The notes beneath the pieces were generated by a model that was not told the origin of the DNA, searched no databases, and saw only the letters and a list, made by a program, of their open reading frames with translations. A stretch of DNA of 64,000 nucleotides from UBA2396 sp038042175 (GTDB taxonomy: Bacteria; Planctomycetota; Phycisphaerae; Phycisphaerales; UBA1924), in contig CAYHQQ010000004.1 of the NCBI GenBank assembly GCA_964358855.1, forward strand, positions 62,001-126,000, read 5' to 3'. Shown here in pieces: positions 7,248 through 17,861 of this stretch (the stretch's first letter is position 1; the number at the start of each line of letters is the position of its first letter). The position numbers and the translations under genes are program-made.

Positions 7248-9938
7248 ATGGTCCCAGGAACGCCCGAGGACAATCCGACCGTCGCGAGAGGCTTGTCGGG
7301 TGGGGCTATGCCGGCCGCCGGGGCGGCCGGGGACATGCCCACTTCGGACTTTGCCAGCACTGCCCCCTATTCACCGCACGGAGGTGGGAGGCCGCGCCAG
7401 CTGCAGGAGGGGATCGACGGCGTTGAGCGGTTTGGCGGGTTCTTGCTGCATCGGCAGCTGGGTTCGGGCGGGATGGGCACGGTGTATGAGGCGCAGCAGA
7501 TCAATCCGCCCAGGCGGGTGGCGCTCAAGGTGATTCGGGGGGATGCGGCGAGTGCGGCGGCGGTGAGGCGGTTTGAGCTTGAGTCGGCGGTGCTGGCGAG
7601 GCTGCAGCATCCGGGCATCGCGGCGATCTACGAGGCCGGGGCGATCAGCGTGCACGCGGGGGCGCCGCCCACGCCCTACTTCGCGATGGAGCTGATCGTC
7701 GGCACGACGCTCGACTCGTACGTGATGGGCGCCAAGCTGGGGCTGCGAGAGCGGCTCGAGCTTGTGGCCACCATCGCCGACGCGGTGAACCACGCCCACC
7801 AGCGCGGGGTGATCCACCGCGATCTCAAGCCCGCGAACATCCTGGTGGATCGCCAGGGCAAGGCCAAGGTCCTGGACTTTGGCGTGGCGAGGCTGACCGA
7901 CGGGGACCTGCAGACGGCGACGATGAACACATCGGCAGGGCAGATCCTGGGCACCATTCCGTACATGAGCCCCGAGCAGGCGTCGGGGGATATCGCCGCG
8001 ATCGACACGCGGAGCGACATTTTCGCCCTGGGCGTGGTGCTGTACGAGGTGCTCACGGGAAGGCTGCCGCGCGATGTCACGGGCAAGTCGTTCATCGAAG
8101 CGCTGCGCCTGATCCGGGAGCAGGATCCCGAGCTCCTGGGCAAGATCGATCGCACGCTGCGGGGTGATGTCGAGACGATTGTCGCCAAGGCGCTGGACCG
8201 GGACCGGGAGCGCCGGTACCAGTCGGCGGGCGAGCTCGCAGAAGACATCCGGCGCTATCTGCGGGATGAGCCGATCCAGGCGAGGCCCGCGAGCACGATG
8301 TATCAGCTCCGCAAGTTTGCCAAGCGACGCCGGGGGCTGGTGATCGGCGCGGGGGCGGTGGTGGGGACGCTGGTGCTGGGGGTGATCGGGACGAGTATCG
8401 GGATGCTGCGGGCGATCGACGCCGAGGGTGAGCAGAAGCTCTTGGCGGAGAAGGCGCGACTGGAGACGGCCAAGGCCGAGGCCGCCGGGCGCGAGGAGGC
8501 TCTGGCGCGTGCGGACGCCGAGGCGGTGAATACGGTGTTGATCTCGTCGATCGAGGCCGCGGCGCCGGGAAAGGGCGGGAGAGAGCTCAAGGTGGTCGAC
8601 ATGATCGACCGTGCGGCCAAGGAGATCGACACGAGCTTTGCGGGGCTGCCCGGGCGGCGGGTGAAGCTGCACGACACGTACGGACGGATCTACCGGGCGC
8701 TCAATCTGTACGAGCCATCGGCGACGCACTTTGAGAGTGCGCTGGCGGCCTCGAAGCTGGTGGAACGGGCGCGGCCGGAAGAGGTCTCGGGTCTGGCGCT
8801 GTCGGCGGCGCAAGCGCGGATGGAGCTTGGTGACTACGCGGCGGCGGCGCGGGCCCTGGCGGAAGCACGCAAGACGGCGGGCACGTCCGGGGGAGATGGC
8901 GCGATCCAGCTCACGTTTACGCTGGCGTTTTTCGAGCACAACAGCGGCGACTACACGGGGGCCGAGTATCACTACAGGGATGCGATCGCCCAGCAGCGAG
9001 CCAGGTCGGCGACGGATCCGGATCTGGCGTTCTCGCTGGCGTGCCTCTCGCGGGTGCTGCTCGACCAGGGGTTCATCGGCTCGGGGCATCGGACGGCCGA
9101 GGAGGCCTGGAGCGCGTGCGAGGCCCGGGGAGACGTGACGCCGCCGACCCGCGCGTTTGTCGTGATGTCCCGCGGGTACGCGGCGCACGCCAAGGGAGAG
9201 TGGGTAAGGGCGGCGGCGCTCTATCGCGAGGCGCGAGACATCTATCTGGACGCGCAGAAGGACGCGACGGCGGCGACGGTGCGCCTGGCGATCATGGACC
9301 TTCGCGGTCTTTTCGAGGACGCGCCGCCTGGAGTGGACCTTGGACAAGGCGACGATCCGACTGCCAGCGCCGAGGCGGTTCGACTGAGCGGCATGGATCG
9401 CCAGCCGATCATCTCGCTGCGGAATCGGGCGAGGATTCTGGCGCGATTGGGACGTCCCGGCGACGCGCTCGCGCTGGTCGAGCGGGCCAGAGGCATCAGC
9501 CGCCGGGTTGGCGGCGAGCCCCTGGCGATGTGGGAAGCGCACACCGATCTGGTTGAGGCCGCCATCCGCGTGGACCATGGTGAAGGAGCGAGAGCGCTGA
9601 CGCTGACCGATGGTGTGATCGCGGCGGCGATGCAGCAGGCGTCGCTCATGCTCGCGGCCAAGGAAAGGCGGGCGCAGGTGCTGGCGGCAACGGGGGACTG
9701 GAGGGCGGCCCATGCGTGGCTCGCTCTGGCGAAGGACCGCACGGCGGTGTTGTCGGCGCAGGCGTGGCCCGTGCTACTCGCGCAGCTTCGGGGGGCGCAG
9801 GCTCGCTCGGGGACGGATGGGACGGACGGGACGAGTGGATCTGGCGCGTCTGTCGACTCGACCGAGGCGCTCCTGAAGGGCGCGCTGGGCGAGAACGACG
9901 AGAGGATTGCGAGGACGGGGGGGCCTGCGTCCAAGTAG
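7248..9938 (+). CDS. PknB-type Ser/Thr protein kinase with TPR-like C-terminus
   Basis: An 896-residue membrane-anchored kinase. Residues about 65-340 form the kinase domain: glycine loop GSGGMG, lysine in VALKVI, catalytic loop HRDLKPAN, DFG, and SPEQASG in the activation segment. A single transmembrane helix follows at about 361-388, then a long helical TPR-like repeat region that would lie outside the membrane and bind partners. The ATG at 7248 is chosen because the upstream frame overlaps the tRNA. This architecture is abundant in planctomycetes; the signal and substrates are unknown. Confidence 0.88.
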   Translation: MVPGTPEDNPTVARGLSGGAMPAAGAAGDMPTSDFASTAPYSPHGGGRPRQLQEGIDGVERFGGFLLHRQLGSGGMGTVYEAQQINPPRRVALKVIRGDAASAAAVRRFELESAVLARLQHPGIAAIYEAGAISVHAGAPPTPYFAMELIVGTTLDSYVMGAKLGLRERLELVATIADAVNHAHQRGVIHRDLKPANILVDRQGKAKVLDFGVARLTDGDLQTATMNTSAGQILGTIPYMSPEQASGDIAAIDTRSDIFALGVVLYEVLTGRLPRDVTGKSFIEALRLIREQDPELLGKIDRTLRGDVETIVAKALDRDRERRYQSAGELAEDIRRYLRDEPIQARPASTMYQLRKFAKRRRGLVIGAGAVVGTLVLGVIGTSIGMLRAIDAEGEQKLLAEKARLETAKAEAAGREEALARADAEAVNTVLISSIEAAAPGKGGRELKVVDMIDRAAKEIDTSFAGLPGRRVKLHDTYGRIYRALNLYEPSATHFESALAASKLVERARPEEVSGLALSAAQARMELGDYAAAARALAEARKTAGTSGGDGAIQLTFTLAFFEHNSGDYTGAEYHYRDAIAQQRARSATDPDLAFSLACLSRVLLDQGFIGSGHRTAEEAWSACEARGDVTPPTRAFVVMSRGYAAHAKGEWVRAAALYREARDIYLDAQKDATAATVRLAIMDLRGLFEDAPPGVDLGQGDDPTASAEAVRLSGMDRQPIISLRNRARILARLGRPGDALALVERARGISRRVGGEPLAMWEAHTDLVEAAIRVDHGEGARALTLTDGVIAAAMQQASLMLAAKERRAQVLAATGDWRAAHAWLALAKDRTAVLSAQAWPVLLAQLRGAQARSGTDGTDGTSGSGASVDSTEALLKGALGENDERIARTGGPASK

Positions 9939-10080
9939 GCATGTGGGGAGGGACGGGGTTTTCAGGTCGCCGACGGGGCGCTGGTAGGACTCGGTTTGGC
10001 ATCATTCGAGCTCTTTCTTGAGGTTCGCATCTCGCTGGCACGGTTTCCTTCGTGTATGTTGATGCACCAAGGAGCCGTCC

Positions 10081-13000
10081 ATGGAGTCTTCAGTTGTTCG
10101 CCGTCTGTCTAGTGCCGCATTGCTTGCGGCGCTGGTCGCTGTCGTGTGTGCTGGAACGACATCGGCCCAGCCGACGTTCTCCGCCTCGGCGCCGATTGCA
10201 ACGGGACCTGATCCTCGGGGGGTCGCTTTGGGCGATGCCGATCTGGACGGGTTGGACGATCTGGCGGTCGCGATTCGCGGGGGGTTCGGTCAGATCGTGT
10301 ACTTTCGAAACTCCGGCGGCGGAGTCTTCTCGTCTCCGATCGTGATGCAGTTCGATCAGGTGGGGGCTCAGCCCACGGGGCTTGCCTTCACACAGCTCGA
10401 CGCCGACAGCAGGCCCGATCTGCTCGCGTCGGTTGAGAACGGGCAGCTGGGGCTGTTTTTCAATTCTGGAGGGCGGTCCGCGTTCACGCAGGACTCGTCG
10501 AACAACGTAGCGCCCGACGGGTCGAGCTCGGCGGTCTCGGCGAGCTTTGGGAATCGGGGCTCGAGCTTTCGGGGGCTGACGTCGGTCTCAACAGGCGCCG
10601 CGGCCGAGGCGCCGGTGCTGCCGTCGCGCGTGGGCGATGGCAACGGCGGGTACCCCGGAATCGACTGGAACGAGCCGCTGCTTGGGACGGGCGTCGCGAT
10701 CGCCATCGGCTACTTCGATGGGAACGCGGACACCTACAAGGACATCGCCGTTCTGCGCAAGAACAGGATTGAGGCTGGGGGTGTGGTGGTGCCGGAGGGT
10801 CGGATCGAGATCCACAAGTTCATCGGCGACGGCGTGCCTCCGGACGGGGCGTTCGAGCCGCCGCAGGGCATCTACACGCAATACCTGGGCAGTGTGGTGA
10901 CGGGTCCCGAGCCCACGGCGATGGTGAGCGCGGACTTCAACTGCGACGGGCTGGACGATCTGGCGGTTGCGTGCGCGGGGGATCGGACGCTGCGGTTCTA
11001 CTACGGGATTGCGGGGGGCAATGGGACGTTCACAGAGGGCACGGTCGTTGCGATCGGTTGCGGGCCGACGGCGCTGGTGGCGGGCGACTTTGACTCCGAC
11101 GGGGCGATCGATGTGGCGGTGTCGACGAGCGCGGCGAGCGTGAACTCGTCGGCGCTGATTGGTGGACTTGCCGGGGCCGGGTCGCCGGTGGCGGGTGTTG
11201 CCAACGACGTCTCGGGCGACGGGACGGTGGTGGTGGGTACGACGGCGACGGGCGAGGCGTTCCGATGGACCAGCAGCAACGCCAAGCAGCTGCTGGGCAA
11301 GCTTGCGGGTGAGACGACCAGCGCGGCCCTGCGTATTTCGGACGACGGCACGACCATCGTTGGCACGAGCGGGCTGAAGTTGTTTCGCTGGCGATCGGCC
11401 GAAGGCATGGTGGACTTGGGTTTGCCGGCGGGTGCGGCGACGGGGACGCCTGTTGATCTCACGGGGGACGGTTCAAAGGTGCTGGTGACGGCCTCGACGG
11501 GGGCGTTTATCTGGCAGCAGGGTTCGGGGTATACGCCGCTGGAGACGTACCTCTCCCAGCTCGGTGTCAACATGCTGGGCTCGACGCTCACCAGCGTTCA
11601 GGGCATGTCGGACGACGGGTTGAGGTTTGCGGCGTTCGAGCAGTCGCGCAACTCGTACGTGTTTGTGGACGGGAGGCCGGGCCCGGGAACGGGGATTCAC
11701 CAGATTTTTGGGGACTTTGGCTCGGTCGCCAAGGCGATCTCAGGGGATGGATCGTCGGTGCTGATGAGTTCAAGCGTTTTCCGGATCGATGGGTCCGGGG
11801 CCGGTTACCTCGACAACAGCGCGACGTGCGGGGCGGGAGGAAATCCCCTTAGCCAGAGTCAGGACGCGGTGTCGATCTCCGGAAATGGGACTCTGGTGGG
11901 GGGGTCGAATTCGATCCAGTGCTTCATCGCGGCGGTGCCGCCTCGGGTGGAGACATTTACCTACGTGGTGATCTGGTCGGGCGACACGGGATGGGTCGTG
12001 ACTCCAAACGTGCCCTTTGTCGCGAGGGCTTTCTCTCGCGACGGCTCGGTGTACGTCGGGGAGATCGGCGGGAACGCGGCGGCGTCGTTCGGGCTGCTCA
12101 CCGAGGGCGTGCCGACGAGTGCGGTGACGAACCTGAGCGCCGATGGGAAGGCTGTCCTGGGAACTTCGGTGAGTTCATCCGGTGTGACCAGACAGATGCG
12201 GTGGACGGCGACGGCGGGTGCGGCGGAATATGCGTTGCCCAGCTCGTTTGTTGCCGCGGGAGTGCCGGCCCCATTGACGCGGGACGGGACGGCGATTGTG
12301 GGCGATCTTTCGGCGGGCAGCGGCGCCGTTGTCGGTGGGACGGCGTACTTCACCGAGCAGGCCGCGAGGTACAGGTTTGATGGTGGACTGCAACTGCTGG
12401 ACACCGCTGACCCGCTCTTTGACAATGTCCCTCTTGTGTGGTCGGCGGATGGGACGTCATTGCTCTACTACCGGGAGGAGGCCGGCGGTTATTACCTCGC
12501 CTTCAACATGGTCGACAGCGGCATCCAGTTCCCGAGCGGCTGGACCATGGCGAACGCGCGGTTCGCGCCGGGGAGCCAGCTGGCGGTGATCGATACGACG
12601 GCCGGAACCTTGAACAAGCGGATGTACATCGCGAACTTTGGAAGTTTGATTGTTCCAAGAGTCACGAACATCCTCACGTCCGACTGGACGAGCGGGGCGA
12701 TTGCGGACTATTGCGACGCCACTCAAGCCCGAGTGGGCTACGCGAGTGCGCGCCTCGTGGACGGGAATGGGGTGACGGTGCCTGTCGAGCGGCCTTGGAT
12801 CTCCAGGCCTCTGCAGTCGACGAGCTACCTCTTCACGTCGATTTCCACCGGCGACCCCGCCTGGGCGTTCCTCGACACACCCGCGGACGACCTGTCGTTG
12901 ACCAGAGCGTTTGCAACTCGGGTCTCGACGGACGGCAACTACGTCTTTGGGTACTTCAAGCGGCACGACGGCACATGCACCCAGGGCGGCACGCAGGCGG

Positions 13001-16000
13001 TCTACTCGTACTACGCCTGGCGGTGGCACGCCACCGAGGGGCTCGTGGTCCTGGGCGATGGACAGGCCATCCAGCCCTCCGACGACGGCAAGGTTGCCAT
13101 TGTGACCGACGTCAACACCAACGCATCGTGCCAGCAGACGATGTCGACGAAGATCTGGCTCGAGGGACGGGGACTGGTCACGGTTCCGACGCTTCTGGCG
13201 GAGCTGAGTCTGCTGCCGGCCGGCTTCACTGTTCGCGAGAGCGACGGGTACCGGCTCTCGGCGGACGGGCACACGCTCGCGTGCACTCTGGTTGACAGCG
13301 GGGGTATTCCCCAGGGGCTGGTGGTGAACATTCAGGGGCTGCCGGTGCTGGACCGCGTGGCGATCGCCAAGAACAACAAGGCGGCCCCGTGGGCGATCGG
13401 CACGACGATCGACGTCGGCCCCGGACCCACGAGCCTGGCGACGGGCGATGTGAATGCGGACGCGAGGCTGGACCTTGCGGTGGGGTTCAGCGGGGGCGAT
13501 CAGGCCACGGTGCTCTTGAACACCACGACGGTGGATTGCGATGCGACGGCGAGTGTGCGTCACTGGAGCGCGCGGGATCCGTTCTTTGATACCACGCAGG
13601 CTCCAAGGCCGTCAGCCCGGTCGTCGTACGCGGCCGCGTACTGCACGGGGTCGGGCGCCGGCTACCTGTTTGGCGGGGTGAGCGGGAGCACGCGCTACGC
13701 CGACCTTTGGAAGTTTGACGGGCTGCTCTGGCAGCAGGTCACACCGGTGAATCAGGGACCCAGTGCGCGCGATGGAGCGACGATGGTGTACGACACGCGG
13801 CGCAACAGGATGATGATGTTTGGCGGCTTTGACGGGAGTGCGTACCTCTCCGACCTGTGGGAATACGACCTGGCCTTGAACAGGTGGTTCTCTTTCACGG
13901 GCGGCTTTCGACCGACAGGTCGCGCCAGGCACGCGGCGGTGTTCGATTCGAATCGAAACCTGATGTACATCCACGGCGGCTGGAACGGGGCGCTGACCAA
14001 CGACTCATGGGATTGCTTTGTCTCAGGCTCGTCGGGGTCCTGGAGCAGACGGCCAACCACCCCGAACGCGCGGTACTCGCACACTGCGGCTTACGATCCG
14101 ATCCGGGCCCGCACGGTGATTCACGGCGGAGTGCTCAATGGGGTCACGCTCGCGGACACGTGGGAGCTCAACTTCCTGACATGGACCCAGGTTGCCAGCG
14201 GCGGGCCGACGGCGCGATATGGGCACACGATGTACTACAACTGGCTGCGCAAGTCGGTGGAGATCTTCGGGGGTTGGTCGGGCATGGCGATGGCAGACAG
14301 CTGGGGCTGGGACGGCGCCATCTGGAAGAATCTGGCGAGCTCGATCCAGAACGACGGCCTTCCGCCCGCGCCCCGGTACGACGCGACGGCCATGTATCTT
14401 CAGGATTCGGGCGCCGTACTCGTGTTTGGAGGGTTGGAAACAGTCCCCGCGCAGGCGCCCCGTGGCGACTCGTGGGAGCTGTTCGACAGCGACAACGCGA
14501 CCTCGGCGACGATCCAGGGACCGAGCAGCGTGTACCTTTGGGATCGGGCGACCTTCTCGGTGGTGGGACAGAGAACGTACGCCTGGCGTGGTGATGTGCG
14601 GTATCAGTGGCGGCGCAATGGCGTTGCCATCGTCGATGGGCTGGGGATCAGCGGTGCGCGCACCGACACCATCTCGGTGGACGCGTTTACGCACGACGAG
14701 GCGGGACGCTACGACTGCATGATCTCGACCGTCTGCGGGACGACCATCACGCGCCCGCACACGGTGACGTACCTGAACTGTATTTCGCCGACGAACACGA
14801 CGGTCGTCGGGTTGCCCGTCTTCTGCGTCGGACAGACGATTCAGCTTGGCTCAACCTGGGACTCCTCCGGCCCCGCTCCGACCTTCCGCTGGTACAAGGA
14901 CGGTCAGATCCTCTACAACTACGGGTCCACGTCCGGGGTTACGACGCCAACGCTCACGATCACAAATCCGTCAGCGGCGGACGCTGGTTCCTACTCGATC
15001 CGGGTCATGACGACCTGCGGCTACCAGGACAGTCCCGGGTTCGCATTGCGCGCGCTGCTGACCAACGAGGTGGCGATCACCAGCGCGACCACGCAGGTCA
15101 CGCCCGATCTGGGCGCGACGTTTGACCTTCAGATTGCTTACGGCTCTTGCTTGAACGCCACGGTCCAGTGGTACGGGCCCACGGGGGCCGCCCTGAGCGA
15201 GGGTGGGCGATTCACCGGCACGGGGACAACGCATCTGCGCGTCACCGATGCGAGGTTCGAGGACAGCGGGACGTACACCGTGCGGGTGACCACAGCGACG
15301 GGCAGCGCCGAGTCGCACCCGATCGTGAACGTTGTGTGCGCCCGCGGCACATGGACCGAAGCGCTGATGGATGGTCTGAGCGCACGTTCGTACGCCGCGA
15401 TCGCGACCGACACCACGCTGGGGCGAACGATCCTGTTCGGCGGGCACTCGCTTGGCGCGAGTACTGGCACATGGGCGTTCGACGGACAGACGTGGACGCT
15501 CCTGGCGACGGTTGGGGCCGAGCCGCCTGGCCGCGAATCGTCGAGGATGGCGTACGACAGGCGTCGGCAGAAGATGGTGATGGTGGGGGGGAGTATTAGC
15601 GGCGTTCAGACTGGAGAGACGTGGGAGTTTGACGGCGTCTCCTGGGCGCTCGCGAGTGTGTTGCCGACGAATCGCTTGCTGAACGGGATGGCCTACGACG
15701 AGCTGCGCAGGGAGATGGTGACGGTGACGGACGAAGGCGACACGTACGCGTGGGACGGCACCGCGTGGTTGCTCAAAGGACCGGCACCGTCGGTGGGACT
15801 CTACGGTGCTGGGCTCGCGTTCGATCCCGACTCGGGCAAGGTGATCCTGTTTGGCGGACAGCTCTCGACGTCGGACACCTGGGCCTGGGACGGCACGGCG
15901 TGGACCCGGATCGCGACCCTTGGTCCCCCGGCGCGGACCTACGGCCAGCTGACCTTTGACCCATCACGCGGGCGGGTGGTGCTGCATGGCGGAAACACCG

Positions 16001-17685
16001 GAGAAGAAGCGTTCGACACCTGGGTTTGGAACGGGTCGGCTTGGGAACAGATCCTGAACCCCGGAACGCCACCGAGGAACTGGGCTTCGCAGGCCGTGCT
16101 CGTCGAGAGTCCGCGCGGGGATGGGCTCTCTTTCATCGGCGGATACGCGACGGGCACCGAGAAAATCTCGGTTGAGTCGCTCTCCAATGGCCTTCGTCGT
16201 GTGACGGCCGCCTGCCAACCGCACTCCGCCAGCGTCACTGTCGGCAGTTCGCTCGACCTTTCCTCTTGTGTCACCGGCACGATCGGCTCGGTCTCCTACA
16301 AGTGGCTCAAGGACGGCGTGATACTGACGAACGGCCTCAATTCCAACGGGGGCGTCGTCAGCGGCGCGATCTCCACAAGCCTTCACGTCGCACCCATGCG
16401 CCCAGGCGACGAGGGCTTCTACACGTTCGTCGCCACGGATCAGTGCGGCTCGTCGTACTCCGTGCCAGCCTATATCAAGGTCGAGGAGCCCGGGTGCCTC
16501 TCGCACCACGCCGAGTTCATCGCACTGGGCAACCTGGGCGGCTCGCCCGCGCAGAGCTACGCTGGCGGCATCTCGCCCGACGGCACCTTCGCCACCGGAT
16601 TCACCAATGGCCCCAGCGGACGCGAGGGCTTTGTCTGGAGCGCCTCGGGCGGCATGGTCGGACTTGGTGATCTCGCGGGCGGGAACACCGACAGCATCGC
16701 CGTCTCCTCGAGTCAGTACGCGCAGACCATCGTCGGCCTTGGCTTTGACGCCACGGGAAAGCGGGCGGTCCTCTGGTCGCCGGGGCAACTGGGACCCATC
16801 TCCAGCGCGGATCTGTCCGGCGGCGTGGTCGACGCCTCGGGACGCGATGTCAGCGGCGATGGGGCTGTCCGCGTCGGCCAGGCCTCGTCGGCCTTGGGCC
16901 TTGAGGCGTTCTTTTGGAACGATTTGGGGATCTTCCCTCTGGGCGATCTGGCGGGCGGAACTTTCCTGAGCAACGCGAACTCCATCTCCTTTGACGCGTC
17001 GACGATCGTCGGCTACGGAAGCACCGGCGCGGGCCAGTTCGCGACGCGCTGGGTCAATGGCGGCGCGCCGAGCTCGCTGGGAGAACTCCCCGGCGGCGCG
17101 GTCAACAGCTCCGCTTCGGGCGTGTCGGGCGATGGTTCGATGATCGTCGGTTCATCGAGCTCGGCCGCGGGTGTCGAGGCGTTCTACTGGACGCAGGGCG
17201 AAGGAATGATCTCCATCGGCGATCTGCCGGGCGGCACGGTGAACGGCGTCGCGACCAATGTCTCGGCGAGCGGCGAGGTCGTTGTTGGCAATGGAACCAC
17301 AAGCGTCGGGGCCGAGGCGTTCATCTGGACCAGGCAGATCGGCATGCGCCGGCTGGTCGACGTGCTGGCGGATCAGGGCGTCCTTCTGCCCGTTGGGTGG
17401 CGACTGGCCGGTGCATCGGATGTCTCGGGCGACGGCCTCACCATCGCCGGGCGGGCGATTCGAGCCGACGGCGCGGAAGAAGCGGTCGTGGTTCGCCTCC
17501 GAACACTCTGCGGTGCCGATTTCAATCACGATGGTGCGGTCGACTTCTTCGATTACGACGAATTTGTGGCGTGCTTTGAAGGCCAGGGATGCCCCCAGTG
17601 CACCACTGCGGATTTCGACGCCGATGGAACTGCTGACTTCTTCGACTATGACGCGTTTGTGGTGGCGTTTGAGAGCGGATGTTGA
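10081..17685 (+). CDS. Giant secreted mosaic protein (FG-GAP, HAF, Kelch, Ig, dockerin)
   Basis: A 2534-residue exported protein preceded by an AAGGAG-type site. It has a signal peptide (cleavage near TSAQ-P), FG-GAP/VCBS-like calcium repeats (about 40-130 and 280-360), a first set of HAF repeats with VSGDGTVVVG-like units (360-960), another FG-GAP unit near 1110, Kelch repeats (1180-1460), three Ig-like domains (1475-1750), a second Kelch block (1757-2036), a further Ig-like domain, a second HAF block (2140-2470) and a C-terminal GC-type dockerin (2477-2534) with two calcium loops, DFNHDGAVDFFDYD and DFDADGTADFFDYD. Such proteins are probably surface or matrix components. No catalytic domain is visible. 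Confidence 0.85.
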   Translation: MESSVVRRLSSAALLAALVAVVCAGTTSAQPTFSASAPIATGPDPRGVALGDADLDGLDDLAVAIRGGFGQIVYFRNSGGGVFSSPIVMQFDQVGAQPTGLAFTQLDADSRPDLLASVENGQLGLFFNSGGRSAFTQDSSNNVAPDGSSSAVSASFGNRGSSFRGLTSVSTGAAAEAPVLPSRVGDGNGGYPGIDWNEPLLGTGVAIAIGYFDGNADTYKDIAVLRKNRIEAGGVVVPEGRIEIHKFIGDGVPPDGAFEPPQGIYTQYLGSVVTGPEPTAMVSADFNCDGLDDLAVACAGDRTLRFYYGIAGGNGTFTEGTVVAIGCGPTALVAGDFDSDGAIDVAVSTSAASVNSSALIGGLAGAGSPVAGVANDVSGDGTVVVGTTATGEAFRWTSSNAKQLLGKLAGETTSAALRISDDGTTIVGTSGLKLFRWRSAEGMVDLGLPAGAATGTPVDLTGDGSKVLVTASTGAFIWQQGSGYTPLETYLSQLGVNMLGSTLTSVQGMSDDGLRFAAFEQSRNSYVFVDGRPGPGTGIHQIFGDFGSVAKAISGDGSSVLMSSSVFRIDGSGAGYLDNSATCGAGGNPLSQSQDAVSISGNGTLVGGSNSIQCFIAAVPPRVETFTYVVIWSGDTGWVVTPNVPFVARAFSRDGSVYVGEIGGNAAASFGLLTEGVPTSAVTNLSADGKAVLGTSVSSSGVTRQMRWTATAGAAEYALPSSFVAAGVPAPLTRDGTAIVGDLSAGSGAVVGGTAYFTEQAARYRFDGGLQLLDTADPLFDNVPLVWSADGTSLLYYREEAGGYYLAFNMVDSGIQFPSGWTMANARFAPGSQLAVIDTTAGTLNKRMYIANFGSLIVPRVTNILTSDWTSGAIADYCDATQARVGYASARLVDGNGVTVPVERPWISRPLQSTSYLFTSISTGDPAWAFLDTPADDLSLTRAFATRVSTDGNYVFGYFKRHDGTCTQGGTQAVYSYYAWRWHATEGLVVLGDGQAIQPSDDGKVAIVTDVNTNASCQQTMSTKIWLEGRGLVTVPTLLAELSLLPAGFTVRESDGYRLSADGHTLACTLVDSGGIPQGLVVNIQGLPVLDRVAIAKNNKAAPWAIGTTIDVGPGPTSLATGDVNADARLDLAVGFSGGDQATVLLNTTTVDCDATASVRHWSARDPFFDTTQAPRPSARSSYAAAYCTGSGAGYLFGGVSGSTRYADLWKFDGLLWQQVTPVNQGPSARDGATMVYDTRRNRMMMFGGFDGSAYLSDLWEYDLALNRWFSFTGGFRPTGRARHAAVFDSNRNLMYIHGGWNGALTNDSWDCFVSGSSGSWSRRPTTPNARYSHTAAYDPIRARTVIHGGVLNGVTLADTWELNFLTWTQVASGGPTARYGHTMYYNWLRKSVEIFGGWSGMAMADSWGWDGAIWKNLASSIQNDGLPPAPRYDATAMYLQDSGAVLVFGGLETVPAQAPRGDSWELFDSDNATSATIQGPSSVYLWDRATFSVVGQRTYAWRGDVRYQWRRNGVAIVDGLGISGARTDTISVDAFTHDEAGRYDCMISTVCGTTITRPHTVTYLNCISPTNTTVVGLPVFCVGQTIQLGSTWDSSGPAPTFRWYKDGQILYNYGSTSGVTTPTLTITNPSAADAGSYSIRVMTTCGYQDSPGFALRALLTNEVAITSATTQVTPDLGATFDLQIAYGSCLNATVQWYGPTGAALSEGGRFTGTGTTHLRVTDARFEDSGTYTVRVTTATGSAESHPIVNVVCARGTWTEALMDGLSARSYAAIATDTTLGRTILFGGHSLGASTGTWAFDGQTWTLLATVGAEPPGRESSRMAYDRRRQKMVMVGGSISGVQTGETWEFDGVSWALASVLPTNRLLNGMAYDELRREMVTVTDEGDTYAWDGTAWLLKGPAPSVGLYGAGLAFDPDSGKVILFGGQLSTSDTWAWDGTAWTRIATLGPPARTYGQLTFDPSRGRVVLHGGNTGEEAFDTWVWNGSAWEQILNPGTPPRNWASQAVLVESPRGDGLSFIGGYATGTEKISVESLSNGLRRVTAACQPHSASVTVGSSLDLSSCVTGTIGSVSYKWLKDGVILTNGLNSNGGVVSGAISTSLHVAPMRPGDEGFYTFVATDQCGSSYSVPAYIKVEEPGCLSHHAEFIALGNLGGSPAQSYAGGISPDGTFATGFTNGPSGREGFVWSASGGMVGLGDLAGGNTDSIAVSSSQYAQTIVGLGFDATGKRAVLWSPGQLGPISSADLSGGVVDASGRDVSGDGAVRVGQASSALGLEAFFWNDLGIFPLGDLAGGTFLSNANSISFDASTIVGYGSTGAGQFATRWVNGGAPSSLGELPGGAVNSSASGVSGDGSMIVGSSSSAAGVEAFYWTQGEGMISIGDLPGGTVNGVATNVSASGEVVVGNGTTSVGAEAFIWTRQIGMRRLVDVLADQGVLLPVGWRLAGASDVSGDGLTIAGRAIRADGAEEAVVVRLRTLCGADFNHDGAVDFFDYDEFVACFEGQGCPQCTTADFDADGTADFFDYDAFVVAFESGC

Positions 17686-17861
17686 ATCCTGCAGGGACCT
17701 TGCCCTGGCCTTACTATCTTTACAGCGGCCTTTCCATGGCTTGAGCGCAAGGCCGAGGGCGGTACGGCGTTTGTACGCAATCTCAAGCCAAAGGTGATTG
17801 CCACCGATAACATGGAGGGCATGAACGCCTTGATGCTCACGTTGGTCTGGTTCAAAGTCCC

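Noticed and set aside
7371..9713. 780-residue minus-strand frame
   Set aside because: Antisense of the kinase gene; Arg/His/Pro-rich and without any domain pattern, as expected in high-GC DNA.
10018..10080. Sigma-54-like TGGCACG before the giant gene
   Set aside because: The GC element at the required spacing is missing, so it does not form a -24/-12 promoter.
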